Shown here piece by piece: positions 47,743 to 56,039 of a stretch of DNA of 64,000 bases (position 1 is the first letter of the stretch; the number at the start of each line of letters is the position of its first letter). The stretch lies in the NCBI GenBank assembly GCA_047602475.1, contig JASGHE010000002.1, positions 434,001 to 498,000 on the forward strand, in the 5' to 3' direction. A program made the translations under genes and the position numbers. Below the pieces are notes generated by a model. It worked only from the letters and a program-made list of their open reading frames with translations. It did no database searches and was not told the origin of the DNA. Source of the stretch: JAEUIE01 sp047602475. GTDB taxonomy: Bacteria; Planctomycetota; Planctomycetia; Gemmatales; HRBIN36.

Positions 47743-47890
47743 ATTTCCATCTCAAAGGAAAGAGTACTTAGGCAGCTTAGTCGTTATTCGCCGAGAACGC
47801 TATGAAGATTGCCAGGATGACATTAACATTCATTTCTGATTCACATCTGGATGGGATAGATTCAATCGAAATGTGAATGGATGAATGCAC

Positions 47891-47918
47891 AAACCTCGCC
47901 CAAAGCAGGGCGAGGTTT
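47891..47918. terminator. Hairpin downstream of the PEP-CTERM gene
   Basis: AAACCTCGCCC and GGGCGAGGTTT pair around AAAGCA. On the minus strand it follows the 47953 stop by 34 bases and is followed by GTGCATTC, with T in the stem base. Likely a terminator. Confidence 0.75.
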
Positions 47919-47952
47919 GATGAATAGAAGTCTGTGTCCTCGGTAAGACTTA

Positions 47953-48699
47953 CTACCGACGGGCCAGTTTTCTGCGTCGTTTCCAGTAAACTCCAAGGCC
48001 GCACACACCCGCTGAACCAAGTAAAATCAAAGATGATGGTTCAGGCACAGCGGCGATAGTCGAGACTGAAACACCCGATACAAAAATACGCTGCAACCCA
48101 TCAGCACCGTTGTCCGTGAAGGTAATATCGGTCAAGGTTTGAGTTTGAAATACGGGGGGAAGAGCTATCGTCTGCATGTCGAGCCGAACGGTGTTTCCGA
48201 AGCCTGAACCGGCGTTGAAGACATTGGTGGTCGTGGTGTTGTTGATACTGTTGGTGAAGACATTGAAGAGAAAGTCCCGCATGTCGGTACCACCCACCAG
48301 GTTAAACGTGTAACTGGCTCCGAGGGAGCCGTTGAATTGAATGCTTGCCAGGCCAGGGGTAGTGGTACCCCAAATTGTGTTCACCAGGGTGTAGACATTC
48401 TGTACGCCGAAAAGATTCACCGGTACCACCAACTGGTGAGGATTCGGCCCAGGAACTAAGGCTGTTTCAGAATCCCAGACGTTCAACGTGCCGGTACCTG
48501 CGGGAATCGAAAACGCAATTCCCCCTAAGTTAACGTTCCCTTCCGGATACGCGCTGGCGGCGGTACCGGGTCCCCCAAATGTCTGGAGACGGGCGTTGTA
48601 GGTGGGCAACGGAATAGTAGTCACTTGCGCCAAGGCAACTTCGCTTTGGTTGATCAGCAGACCCAGGCTGATCCACCAGACGTAACTGGAAACCTTCAT
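47953..48699 (-). CDS. PEP-CTERM anchored exported protein
   Basis: A 248-residue secreted protein. The N-terminus is a signal peptide (WWISLGLLINQSEVALAQ). The C-terminus is a PEP-CTERM sorting signal: AVPEPSSLILLGSAGVCGLG then a basic tail KRRRK. The body is Thr/Asn/Gly-rich beta structure, typical of surface proteins. Such proteins are handled by an exosortase (EpsH-like), which is not in this window. The ATG at 48699 has GGGGGAG upstream, so it is preferred over 48714. The gene is divergent from the sigma factor gene, sharing a spacer of about 120 bases. Confidence 0.9.
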   Translation of the reverse strand: MKVSSYVWWISLGLLINQSEVALAQVTTIPLPTYNARLQTFGGPGTAASAYPEGNVNLGGIAFSIPAGTGTLNVWDSETALVPGPNPHQLVVPVNLFGVQNVYTLVNTIWGTTTPGLASIQFNGSLGASYTFNLVGGTDMRDFLFNVFTNSINNTTTTNVFNAGSGFGNTVRLDMQTIALPPVFQTQTLTDITFTDNGADGLQRIFVSGVSVSTIAAVPEPSSLILLGSAGVCGLGVYWKRRRKLARR

Positions 48700-48822
48700 A
48701 GCTATCTCCCCCAAGGTGAATGAATTCAGGCAGCATGCCTCCTACTGATACCTGCGAGAAAGAAACGCCACCCCGCCAGCAATTGTTGGACTTTCGATGC
48801 CCAGCTGTTTACTGTGGAATGC

Positions 48823-49392
48823 ATGACAGATATCACCCAAATGCTGGATGCAGCTGCCAGGGGCGACCGATCGGCCTTTCATGCACTGCTGCCACGGGTT
48901 TATGATGAACTGCGAACGCTGGCCGCCAGGCAGATGGCTAGTGAACAGCCTGGACAGACCTTGCAGCCTACCGCTCTCGTGCACGAAGCATTTCTGCGCC
49001 TGGTGGGTAATTCTTCTGAACCTGCGGGCAACCCAGCGAAGTTCTCGGATCGACGTTACTTCTTTGCGGCAGCAGCTGAGGCGATGCGGCGTATCCTCAT
49101 CGACAATACCCGCCGTAAGAAGACCATCAAGCATGGTGGCGACATGAAGAGGATCGATCTGGAGACCTTCAATCCTGTTGCACCGGAAGATGAGAACTAT
49201 CTGGAATCGCTCTCGACCGCCCTTGACGACCTGGCTGTGGAAGATCCGGTAGCTGCTGAACTGGTGAATCTGCGCTGGTTTGCGGGCCGCTCGATGCCGG
49301 AAGTAGCAGAGTTACTGGGTTTGTCACTGCGCTCCGCTGAGCGGCAATGGGCCTATGCCCGGGCCTGGCTGTACCAGCGGTTGCAAGAGTAA
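48823..49392 (+). CDS. ECF-type RNA polymerase sigma factor, planctomycete (TIGR02999-like) group
   Basis: A 189-residue sigma factor with region 2 (ALLPRVYDELRTLAARQMAS, and LQPTALVHEAFLRL) and region 4 (LLGLSLRSAERQWAYARAWL). The motifs LVHEAFLRL, RYFFAAAAEAMRRILID and RSAERQWAYARAWL define the group. In this group sigma factors are often next to a Ser/Thr kinase gene, and here the kinase starts 60 bases downstream. Kinase control of the sigma factor is an inference from context. The ATG at 48823 is used; a GTG three codons upstream is possible. No anti-sigma gene was seen. Confidence 0.93.
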   Translation: MTDITQMLDAAARGDRSAFHALLPRVYDELRTLAARQMASEQPGQTLQPTALVHEAFLRLVGNSSEPAGNPAKFSDRRYFFAAAAEAMRRILIDNTRRKKTIKHGGDMKRIDLETFNPVAPEDENYLESLSTALDDLAVEDPVAAELVNLRWFAGRSMPEVAELLGLSLRSAERQWAYARAWLYQRLQE

Positions 49393-49452
49393 TGCAATGC
49401 TGGCGGACTTGGTCTTCTTTCTCGCAGGGTAAAGTAAACACGGGAATGTGCC

Positions 49453-52218
49453 ATGTCTGATAAAGAACTCTTCATTCTTGCCCTGGATGTGCCTGTATCC
49501 GATCTGGCGCTGTTTCTACAGCAGCAGTCAGCGGATATTGCCCAGCGACAACGTCTTGAGAAATTGTTGAAGGCTCATCAGGAAGCGGGGCAATTTCTGC
49601 ACGAGAAGACCGGCGAACCGCCGCTCACCAACCCAATACATATCTCGCCACAGAGTATCGACAGCGATCAAGCAGGGCAGATCATCGGGATGCGGTACAA
49701 ACTCATCGAACCAATCGGTGAAGGAGGCATGGGTGCCGTTTGGAAGGCGGAACAACTGGAACCAGTACGACGCCTGGTGGCTGTTAAGCTCATCAAGCCC
49801 GGCATGGATTCAAAGCAGGTTCTCACTCGTTTTGATGCTGAACGTCAAGCACTGGCTCTGATGGATCATCCCAACATTGCCCGCATCCTTGATGGCGGAG
49901 CGATGGCTGATGGTAGGCCTTACTTTGTGATGGAGTTAGTTCAGGGCATCCCCGTGACTCGTTACTGTGATGATAAGCAGTTCTCGATTACGCATCGGTT
50001 GCAACTCTTCACTCAGATCTGCCAGGCTGTTCAGCACGCCCATCAGAAGGGCATTTTGCATCGTGATCTGAAACCAAGCAACTTGCTGGTCACGGAACAG
50101 GACGGCAAGCCGGTACCGAAGGTGATTGACTTCGGGCTGGCCAAGGCGATTCAGCCCACACTGACACTGTCCGAGCAAACGCTGCATACTCAACTGGGTA
50201 CCGTAGTTGGCACACCGCTTTACATGGCTCCCGAACAGGTAGAGCAGAATGCGCTGGATGTTGATACCCGTGCTGACATCTATGCCCTCGGCGTCGTTCT
50301 GTATGAATTGCTGACCGGCACGACGCCGCTGGAACGGGAACGCTTCCGCACCGCTGCCTGGGACGAAGTGAAACGACTCATCCAGGAAGAGGATCCCCCC
50401 AAGCCAAGTACCAGGCTTTCATCGGCCGATTCTCTTCCCAGTATCGCCATCCAACGCAACATGGAACCCATCAAACTAGGCAGGTTCCTGCGTGGCGATC
50501 TCGACTGGATCGTCATGAAGACGCTGGAGAAGGATCGCAACCGCCGCTATGCTTCTGCCAATGCACTTGCTGAAGACGTTAACCGTTTCCTGAACAACGA
50601 ACCGGTCTCCGCCGGGCCGCCATCAGCCGGTTACAAGGTACGCAAGTTCATTCGTCGCCATCGTGGTGGTGTGCTGGTAGCCTCAGCTATGTTGATGTTG
50701 CTGGTGGCCGGTATTGTTGGCACTTCCTGGGGGATGTTCTCAGCCAGACAAGAACGAGACCGGGCCGTGCAGGCGGAGAAAGCAGAGCGAGAACAAAGGC
50801 AGCAAGTCGAGCATGCTAGTAGCGTAATCCGGGCTGTGGACAACTTTCTCCTGCGTGATCTGCTCGGTCAGGCTTCCATGAGCAACCAGAGCAAGGAAGA
50901 TGGCGAACGTTCAGCAGATTTGAAAGTACGAACACTGGTTGATCGAGCTGCTGCTAAAATTGAAGGAAAGTTTAACGATGTTCCCATTACTGAAATAGCC
51001 ATCCGGACAACTCTGGGTAATGTGTACGAGTCTCTGGGTCTCTACCCCGAAGCTGAAAAACACTTCCTCCGTGCGGTAGAACTGAGTGAACGCCATCTGG
51101 AGCCTGACAATGAGAAACGGTTACTCGTCCACACGAACATGGCCCATCTTCGTGAGATGCAAGGCCGGTATGATGAATCAGCCCGTCTCCGTGCTTTGCA
51201 GGTTGAATATGAAATCAAGAAAAATGGAAGAGACCACCCCGACACGCTCTATGCCCAGTTGCTTCAAGCCAAGCTGATGAATACACAACGCCAGACTGCT
51301 GAGGCGGAAAAGCTTGTTCGACAGGTACTGAACCACCAAAACCAACTCGATCCTCAATTTCTTGCCATGGCCCAGCATGAACTTGCCAGGGCGCTGCAGC
51401 AACAAGGATCTATCCAGGAGGCTGAGCCCTACTTTCGTCGTTCACTTGAGATAAGGATGAAGGAGTTCGGGAATGATCATCATGTTGTGCTGGCGAACCA
51501 ACAGAATCTGGCATACAACTTGACTGAGTTGGGCAAGCTGGCCGAAGCAGAAACACTGTATCAAACCATCCTTAGCACCCAGGATGCCAAGTTGGGAGGC
51601 GAACATCCTCAGACACTGATCACACGCGGTAACTATGCTCTACTGCTCAAAAAGATGGGCAGACATGATGAAGCTGTTAACCTCTACACTCAGGTGCTAC
51701 AGCAGAAGATCAAGACCTACGGAAAAGATCACCCCACTACACTGGCAACCCGGTACAACCTGGCAGGGCTTCTGCATGAACTTAACAAATTGCCAGAATC
51801 CGAGACGTTACTGAGAGAGAACCTCAGTATGTGCGTCAACAAGTTGGGAGGAAGCCATGTAAATACACTGATGACAAAAATGGAGTTGGCACAGGTCTAT
51901 CTTGCATTGAACAAATATGCAGAGGCTGAGCAGCTTTTCCGCGACTGCCTGGCTGCTGAGGAAAAGCATCGCATGATGAATGCCAATCCCCTTGTTCTGG
52001 AAACCAACCTTGGCCTCGTGCTTTACAAGCAGCAAAAGTATGAGGAAGCAGAACGTCTACTATTAAATGCATACAAGAAGATTACGCCTGAGAGCAACAA
52101 GGCAGCGCTCGCCCAAAAGCCTAGAATTGCCGGCTGGCTCGCGTCCATTTACGAGAAGACGGATAAGAAAGAGGCGGCTGCAAAATGGAAGGCTCAAGCA
52201 CAACAAGAGTCAAAGTGA
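49453..52218 (+). CDS. Membrane Ser/Thr protein kinase with C-terminal TPR array
   Basis: A 921-residue kinase. The catalytic domain (about 80-385) has the glycine loop GEGGMGAVWKAEQ, Lys112 in VAVKLIK, HRDLKPSN with Asp205, DFGLAK, and an MAPEQ motif. It is a bacterial Pkn2/eukaryotic-like kinase. A single membrane segment lies at about 407-428, and the outside part (about 450-920) is a tetratricopeptide array with units such as GLYPEAEKHFLRAVELSERH, NKYAEAEQLFRDCLAAEEKH and ERLLLNAYKK. The first 75 residues (a Gln-rich helix) resemble sequences that bind sigma factors in this family, but that is inference. It probably forms an operon with the sigma factor gene. Confidence 0.95.
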   Translation: MSDKELFILALDVPVSDLALFLQQQSADIAQRQRLEKLLKAHQEAGQFLHEKTGEPPLTNPIHISPQSIDSDQAGQIIGMRYKLIEPIGEGGMGAVWKAEQLEPVRRLVAVKLIKPGMDSKQVLTRFDAERQALALMDHPNIARILDGGAMADGRPYFVMELVQGIPVTRYCDDKQFSITHRLQLFTQICQAVQHAHQKGILHRDLKPSNLLVTEQDGKPVPKVIDFGLAKAIQPTLTLSEQTLHTQLGTVVGTPLYMAPEQVEQNALDVDTRADIYALGVVLYELLTGTTPLERERFRTAAWDEVKRLIQEEDPPKPSTRLSSADSLPSIAIQRNMEPIKLGRFLRGDLDWIVMKTLEKDRNRRYASANALAEDVNRFLNNEPVSAGPPSAGYKVRKFIRRHRGGVLVASAMLMLLVAGIVGTSWGMFSARQERDRAVQAEKAEREQRQQVEHASSVIRAVDNFLLRDLLGQASMSNQSKEDGERSADLKVRTLVDRAAAKIEGKFNDVPITEIAIRTTLGNVYESLGLYPEAEKHFLRAVELSERHLEPDNEKRLLVHTNMAHLREMQGRYDESARLRALQVEYEIKKNGRDHPDTLYAQLLQAKLMNTQRQTAEAEKLVRQVLNHQNQLDPQFLAMAQHELARALQQQGSIQEAEPYFRRSLEIRMKEFGNDHHVVLANQQNLAYNLTELGKLAEAETLYQTILSTQDAKLGGEHPQTLITRGNYALLLKKMGRHDEAVNLYTQVLQQKIKTYGKDHPTTLATRYNLAGLLHELNKLPESETLLRENLSMCVNKLGGSHVNTLMTKMELAQVYLALNKYAEAEQLFRDCLAAEEKHRMMNANPLVLETNLGLVLYKQQKYEEAERLLLNAYKKITPESNKAALAQKPRIAGWLASIYEKTDKKEAAAKWKAQAQQESK

Positions 52219-52285
52219 AACAGGCACGCTTGCCAATGCAGATTAACTTAACGCATCAATTGATTGCGGACTAATCTCATGGAAG

Positions 52286-52358
<73 letters not shown>

Positions 52359-52424
52359 TTCTTTCTCGGACTATTTTTCTAGAGACCATCAACATATCGG
52401 CAATGGCGTTCAGCGTAATTGCTA

Positions 52425-52456
52425 AAAGCTGTCAGCTATCAGCCGTCAGCTTTCAG
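52425..52456. repeat. 32-base repeat near tRNA-Lys (copy 2, inverted)
   Basis: Exact reverse complement of 22291-22322. It lies upstream of the tRNA-Lys 5' end on that gene's strand. A related but divergent repeat (GCTGATAGCTGAAAGCTGAT) is at 52548-52577, adjacent to the glnA stop. Confidence 0.8.
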
Positions 52457-52515
52457 CTCCTAACCGTACAGACAGAATCTTCGGACATTGGGTTCGGGCT
52501 ATCCAAGCAACAAAC

Positions 52516-52544
52516 ACAGAGGCAGGGATAACCCCTGCCTCTGT
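52516..52544. terminator. Hairpin downstream of glnA
   Basis: ACAGAGGCAGGG and CCCTGCCTCTGT pair around an ATAAC loop, flanked by AAAC and GTTTG. On the minus strand it follows the glnA stop by about 33 bases, so it is the likely glnA terminator. Confidence 0.8.
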
Positions 52545-52577
52545 TTGGCTGATAGCTGAAAGCTGATAGCTGAAAGC

Positions 52578-54002
52578 TTAGATGTCGTAATACATCATGA
52601 ATTCATAAGGATGCGGACGCAGTCTGACGGCATCGGCTTCCTTTTCGGTCTTGTACCAGATCCAGGTGTCGATCACATCCGGGGTGAAGACGTCGCCCTT
52701 GAGGAGGAACTGGTGGCCCTTTCTCAGGCAGCTCAGGGCTTCTTCCAGGCTGCCTGGTGCCTTGGGAACCTTGGCCAATTCTTCCGGCTCCAGATCGTAG
52801 ATGTCCTTGTCCAGCGGTTCGCCGGGGTGAACCTTGTTCTGGATGCCGTCGATCATCGCCATCAGCATGGCAGCGAAGGCGAGGTAGGGATTACATGAGG
52901 GGTCGGGACAACGGAACTCCAGTCGCTTCTGCTTGGGGGAAGGACTGTAGACCGGGATGCGGATCGAAGCGGATCGATTGCGTCGGCTATACGCCAGGTT
53001 GACCGGGGCTTCGTAGCCGGGCACCAGTCGCTTGTAGCTGTTGGTGGTCGGGTTGCAGAAGCCGCACAGGGCCGGGGCATGCTTGAGCAAGCCGCCGATA
53101 GCGTACATGGCCATGTCGGACATGCCTGCGTAGCCTGAGCCGGCAAAGAGGTTGGTGCCACCCTTCCACAAGCTGGCGTGGACGTGCATACCGGAACCAT
53201 TATCGCCGAACAGAGGCTTGGGCATGAACGTCGCTGTCTTGCCATGCCGCTTGGCGACGTTCTTGACGATGTACTTGAGCTTGAGAACATTGTCAGCCAT
53301 GGTGACAAGATCATTGAAGCGGATGTCGATTTCAGCCTGACCGCCGGTGGCGACTTCATGGTGCTGACGTTCGACCTGCATGCCACATTCATTCATGATG
53401 AGCATCATCTCGGAACGCATGTCGTCCTGAGAGTCAGCGGGGGCACAGGGGAAGTAGCCTTCCTTGTATCGCAACTTGTATCCGAGGTTAGGTCGGCCAT
53501 CGAGTTCAAACTCACGGCCGGTGTTCCAGGCGCCTTCTTCGGAATCGAGGAAGTAGTAGCCGGAATGTTGGTTCTGATCGAAGCGGACGGTATCAAAAAC
53601 AAAAAACTCCGGTTCAGGACCGAAGTAAGCGACGTCTGCCAATCCTTGAGCCTTCATGTAGTTCACCGCTTTGCGGGCGATGTTGCGAGGATCACGGGAA
53701 TAGTCCTCACGAGTGAGCGGGTCCTGGATATTACAGATAATCGTCAGGGTAGGGGTAGCGGTGAAGGGATCGACGAATGCTGTCTCAGCCTGAGGGATCA
53801 CGAGCATGTCGGATTCGTTAATCGCCTGCCAGCCACGGATGGAGGAGCCATCGAAGCCGAGGCCTTCCTCGAAGATGCTCTCTTCCATCTCTTCACTGGG
53901 GATGGTGAAGTGTTGCCAGATGCCGGGAAAGTCCATGAAGCGGAGATCGACAGCGCGAATCTCCTTCTCTTTAATCAGCGCCAGCACTTCTTTGGGTTTC
54001 AT
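52578..54002 (-). CDS. glnA: Glutamine synthetase type I
   Basis: Makes glutamine from glutamate and ammonium with ATP, the main entry of ammonium nitrogen. The 474-residue product has the type I landmarks: LGFDGSSIRGW, PEPEFFVFD, HHEVATGGQAEID, GSGMHVHASLW and NRSASIRIPV. The sequence IYDLEPEE near residue 395 matches the segment that contains the adenylylation Tyr of GSI-beta enzymes, so it is probably controlled by covalent modification. The ATG at 54002 has AGGAG upstream; the open frame to 54080 is noise. The ammonium transporter gene lies 2 kb away, also on the minus strand. Confidence 0.97.
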   Translation of the reverse strand: MKPKEVLALIKEKEIRAVDLRFMDFPGIWQHFTIPSEEMEESIFEEGLGFDGSSIRGWQAINESDMLVIPQAETAFVDPFTATPTLTIICNIQDPLTREDYSRDPRNIARKAVNYMKAQGLADVAYFGPEPEFFVFDTVRFDQNQHSGYYFLDSEEGAWNTGREFELDGRPNLGYKLRYKEGYFPCAPADSQDDMRSEMMLIMNECGMQVERQHHEVATGGQAEIDIRFNDLVTMADNVLKLKYIVKNVAKRHGKTATFMPKPLFGDNGSGMHVHASLWKGGTNLFAGSGYAGMSDMAMYAIGGLLKHAPALCGFCNPTTNSYKRLVPGYEAPVNLAYSRRNRSASIRIPVYSPSPKQKRLEFRCPDPSCNPYLAFAAMLMAMIDGIQNKVHPGEPLDKDIYDLEPEELAKVPKAPGSLEEALSCLRKGHQFLLKGDVFTPDVIDTWIWYKTEKEADAVRLRPHPYEFMMYYDI

Positions 54003-54318
54003 GTGGGACAGCTCCTGAAAACGAATAGTACGACCTGGAGGAACAGGAAAAGTAAAGACGAAAGTTTGTCCGAAAACCACAACTGCCAGGAAGGGAGAGG
54101 AGTAAAGGCAGCAGGGTACGATCTGATGAGTGCAATCTAAAGGGTCAAAGCCGGGGAGGCAAGCTTTTCGTGAAGGAATTGAGAATAGAAGCCAGGAGCC
54201 AGAAGCCAGGAGTCAGAATGGGAGAGGCAACAGCCGCACCACGCCGTGCGCGCGTGGTGTTCGGGTGTACGGAATTGTGGTCGGGGCGGAATTATTGTGC
54301 TGCTGGAGGGGAAAGGCA

Positions 54319-54480
54319 ACTTCAAGAATTGAAGATGCGGAGATCGACGCCTGTTTCTTCAACTTCAACAATTGAAGATCGGGAGATGTGCGCGTGCTGG
54401 ATGAAAAACGACCTGCCGCAGCGCCGTGCGCGCGCGGGGTTGGAGCAGGTTTCAACTTCAAGAGTTGAAGATGCGGAGAT
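54319..54480. repeat. Three copies of a CTTCAA-N3-TTGAAG hairpin repeat
   Basis: CTTCAA GAA TTGAAG, CTTCAA CAA TTGAAG and CTTCAA GAG TTGAAG, each followed by AT(C/G)(C/G)GGAGAT. They begin near 54319, 54363 and 54455. Loops differ while arms are identical, indicating paired conservation. Spacing is irregular, about 40 and 90 bases. Confidence 0.8.
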
Positions 54481-54639
54481 ACTTCTAGTATTCATTTCTG
54501 GTGATTGGCCTCCATCAACAATGAGGCTACCATCGCAAGAATAGCTTCTCATAATCATGAGCCTTCTTGAGACAGTGAATTCGTGAAGTTGACTATGCGC
54601 AACACGAGCATGACACCCAACAGCAGGGCAGATGCACAC

Positions 54640-54835
54640 ATGCTCCCCTCTCCCCTGGAGGGAGAGGGGCCGGGGGTGAGGGGGTATGTTAATCGAGTTT
54701 ACCCCGGTTGTGGATCTCTCAAACTGCTGAAGGTGAAGTCCCACATACCAATACCAACCTGGGTGAACTCGATCATCGACCCCCTCACCCCTAACCCCTC
54801 TCCCTCCGGGGGAGAGGGGAACCAGATAGGCCCTT
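54640..54835. repeat. Composite repeat element, copy 1
   Basis: A CCCTCTCCC/GAGAGGGG hairpin, then a unique-looking core with AATCGAGTTTACCCCGG and ATCTCTCAAACTG, then a second CCCTCACCCC...GAGAGGGG hairpin. The same layout, with close core matches, is at 55735-55998. One copy flanks each side of the alkD-like gene. Confidence 0.75.
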
Positions 54836-54892
54836 CGAATGACGAGAGAGGAACCAGGCATGGCCACTCGTCTTTTCAGGAGAGGGGAACCA

Positions 54893-55600
54893 TCAACACT
54901 TCGCCGATTTGCGTTTCTTGGTGAGGGTGCCTCGTTTGATGGCTTTCTGAATGTAGTCGGGGGCGAAGGGGACTTTGCAGGCGGTGTTGCCCATGTCGAC
55001 GGTCACGGGGCCGATCTTTTTGGCGGTTTGTTGGGCGAATTCGGACAAGGCTTTCACGTAGCTGCCGACGGCGATGACGAAGCTGTTCATGTTCGACCGT
55101 ACTCGGTTCGGTGCGTTGTGGATGGTCTTCTCTACACGCTGAAGGAGTTTCTTGAGTTCAGCGATCTCAAGATCGGCGTCGTCTTTGATGGCGACCAGGC
55201 TAGTGAGGGTGGCCCAGCCTGCGGAGGCGATGGCTTCCTTTTTGGAATCGATCCACTCCTGGGCCAGTTCCCAGCCGTGATTGCTCTCGGCGGCAACCCA
55301 GGCGACGGTGTAGCCACACACCATGGGACAGTTGGCGGTGTTGGCCCAGTGACGCAGATCCTTTTTGGTCATCTGCATGTCGTCGGCAATCAGGCCGGCC
55401 AGGTACATGGCGTCGTAGATGCCGGTGTCGTAGAGATCGAGAGCGAGCTGATAGTCTTTCTTGATCTGTTTCTGGTACTTCTTGAGGTATTCGATCTTGA
55501 CGCCATAGAAGGGCTCCTGGATGCCGTGGTTGCGCAGGGTGTTCTTGTAGGTCTCGGAACCGAGAGTTTTAAGTTCTTTGATGATGTCGTTGGCGGTCAT
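54893..55600 (-). CDS. AlkD-like DNA alkylation repair / HEAT-repeat protein
   Basis: A 235-residue all-helical protein. It has YGVKIEYLKKYQKQIKK near residue 32, then LYDTGIYDAMYLAGLIADD and WELAQEWIDSKKEAIASAGW, which follow the HEAT-like pattern of AlkC/AlkD DNA glycosylases. AlkD removes alkylated bases from DNA without flipping them. The fold is recognised; the catalytic Trp and Asp positions were not confirmed, and some members of this family have other roles. The tail TLTKKRKSAKC is basic. It is flanked on both sides by related repeat elements. Confidence 0.75.
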   Translation of the reverse strand: MTANDIIKELKTLGSETYKNTLRNHGIQEPFYGVKIEYLKKYQKQIKKDYQLALDLYDTGIYDAMYLAGLIADDMQMTKKDLRHWANTANCPMVCGYTVAWVAAESNHGWELAQEWIDSKKEAIASAGWATLTSLVAIKDDADLEIAELKKLLQRVEKTIHNAPNRVRSNMNSFVIAVGSYVKALSEFAQQTAKKIGPVTVDMGNTACKVPFAPDYIQKAIKRGTLTKKRKSAKC

Positions 55601-55734
55601 GGGGGTAATTCTGGTGGAGAAGTTTTGTTGATGAATGGTAATAATAGTTCAGCATGATGGAAGATGATCGTCAATCACAAAAGCAAACAGTGGTAGATTT
55701 GATCTAAGTATTCTCACCCTGACAGGAGAGGGAA

Positions 55735-55998
55735 CCTGTCACGTCTCCCCTCTCCCTCTCGGGGTGAGGGGTTTCTCAATCGAGTTTACTCCGGCTGAGA
55801 ATCTCTCAAACTGTAAGACACAAGATCACAAAGCTCAAATACCAACAGGGGTGGGTTCGATCTAGAACCCCTCACCCCTAGCCCCTCTCCCCGGGAGGGA
55901 GAGGGGAACCAGACAAATACAGCATGAGTGAACCGATCATCGACCCCCTCACCCCCAGCCCCTCTCCCTCCGGGGAGAGGGGAGCCAGACGGGCCCTC
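55735..55998. repeat. Composite repeat element, copy 2
   Basis: Matches copy 1 at 54640-54835: hairpin, core AATCGAGTTTAC(T)CCGG with ATCTCTCAAACTG, then hairpins of the CCCCTCACCCC family. It has an additional hairpin (55930-55990). It fills most of the 438-base spacer between the alkD-like gene and the amt gene; nothing else was seen there. Confidence 0.75.
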
Positions 55999-56039
55999 TC
56001 CTTCTGAAGAACTTCCCTTGGCCATGAGGAGGACCGTTG

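Larger units (their letters stand above)
54003..54892. other. Repeat-rich intergenic region upstream of glnA
   Basis: No credible gene was seen in these 890 bases, although short frames are open. It holds a CCAGGAGCCAGAAG stretch at about 54190, a GC-rich CGCCGTGCGCGCG motif at 54243 and again at 54422, a three-copy hairpin repeat (54319-54480), and a composite repeat element (54640-54835). GC varies sharply along the region. The glnA promoter must lie in the first part, but none stood out. Confidence 0.7.

Noticed and set aside
53178..54140. A 320-codon open frame on the plus strand
   Set aside because: Antisense to glnA and rich in implausible residues.
54319..54480. CRISPR array
   Set aside because: Only three units with irregular spacing and variable loops; no cas genes.
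54170..54544. A 124-codon plus-strand frame in the glnA upstream region
   Set aside because: It is translated repeat sequence with hairpins; no ribosome site and no domain.
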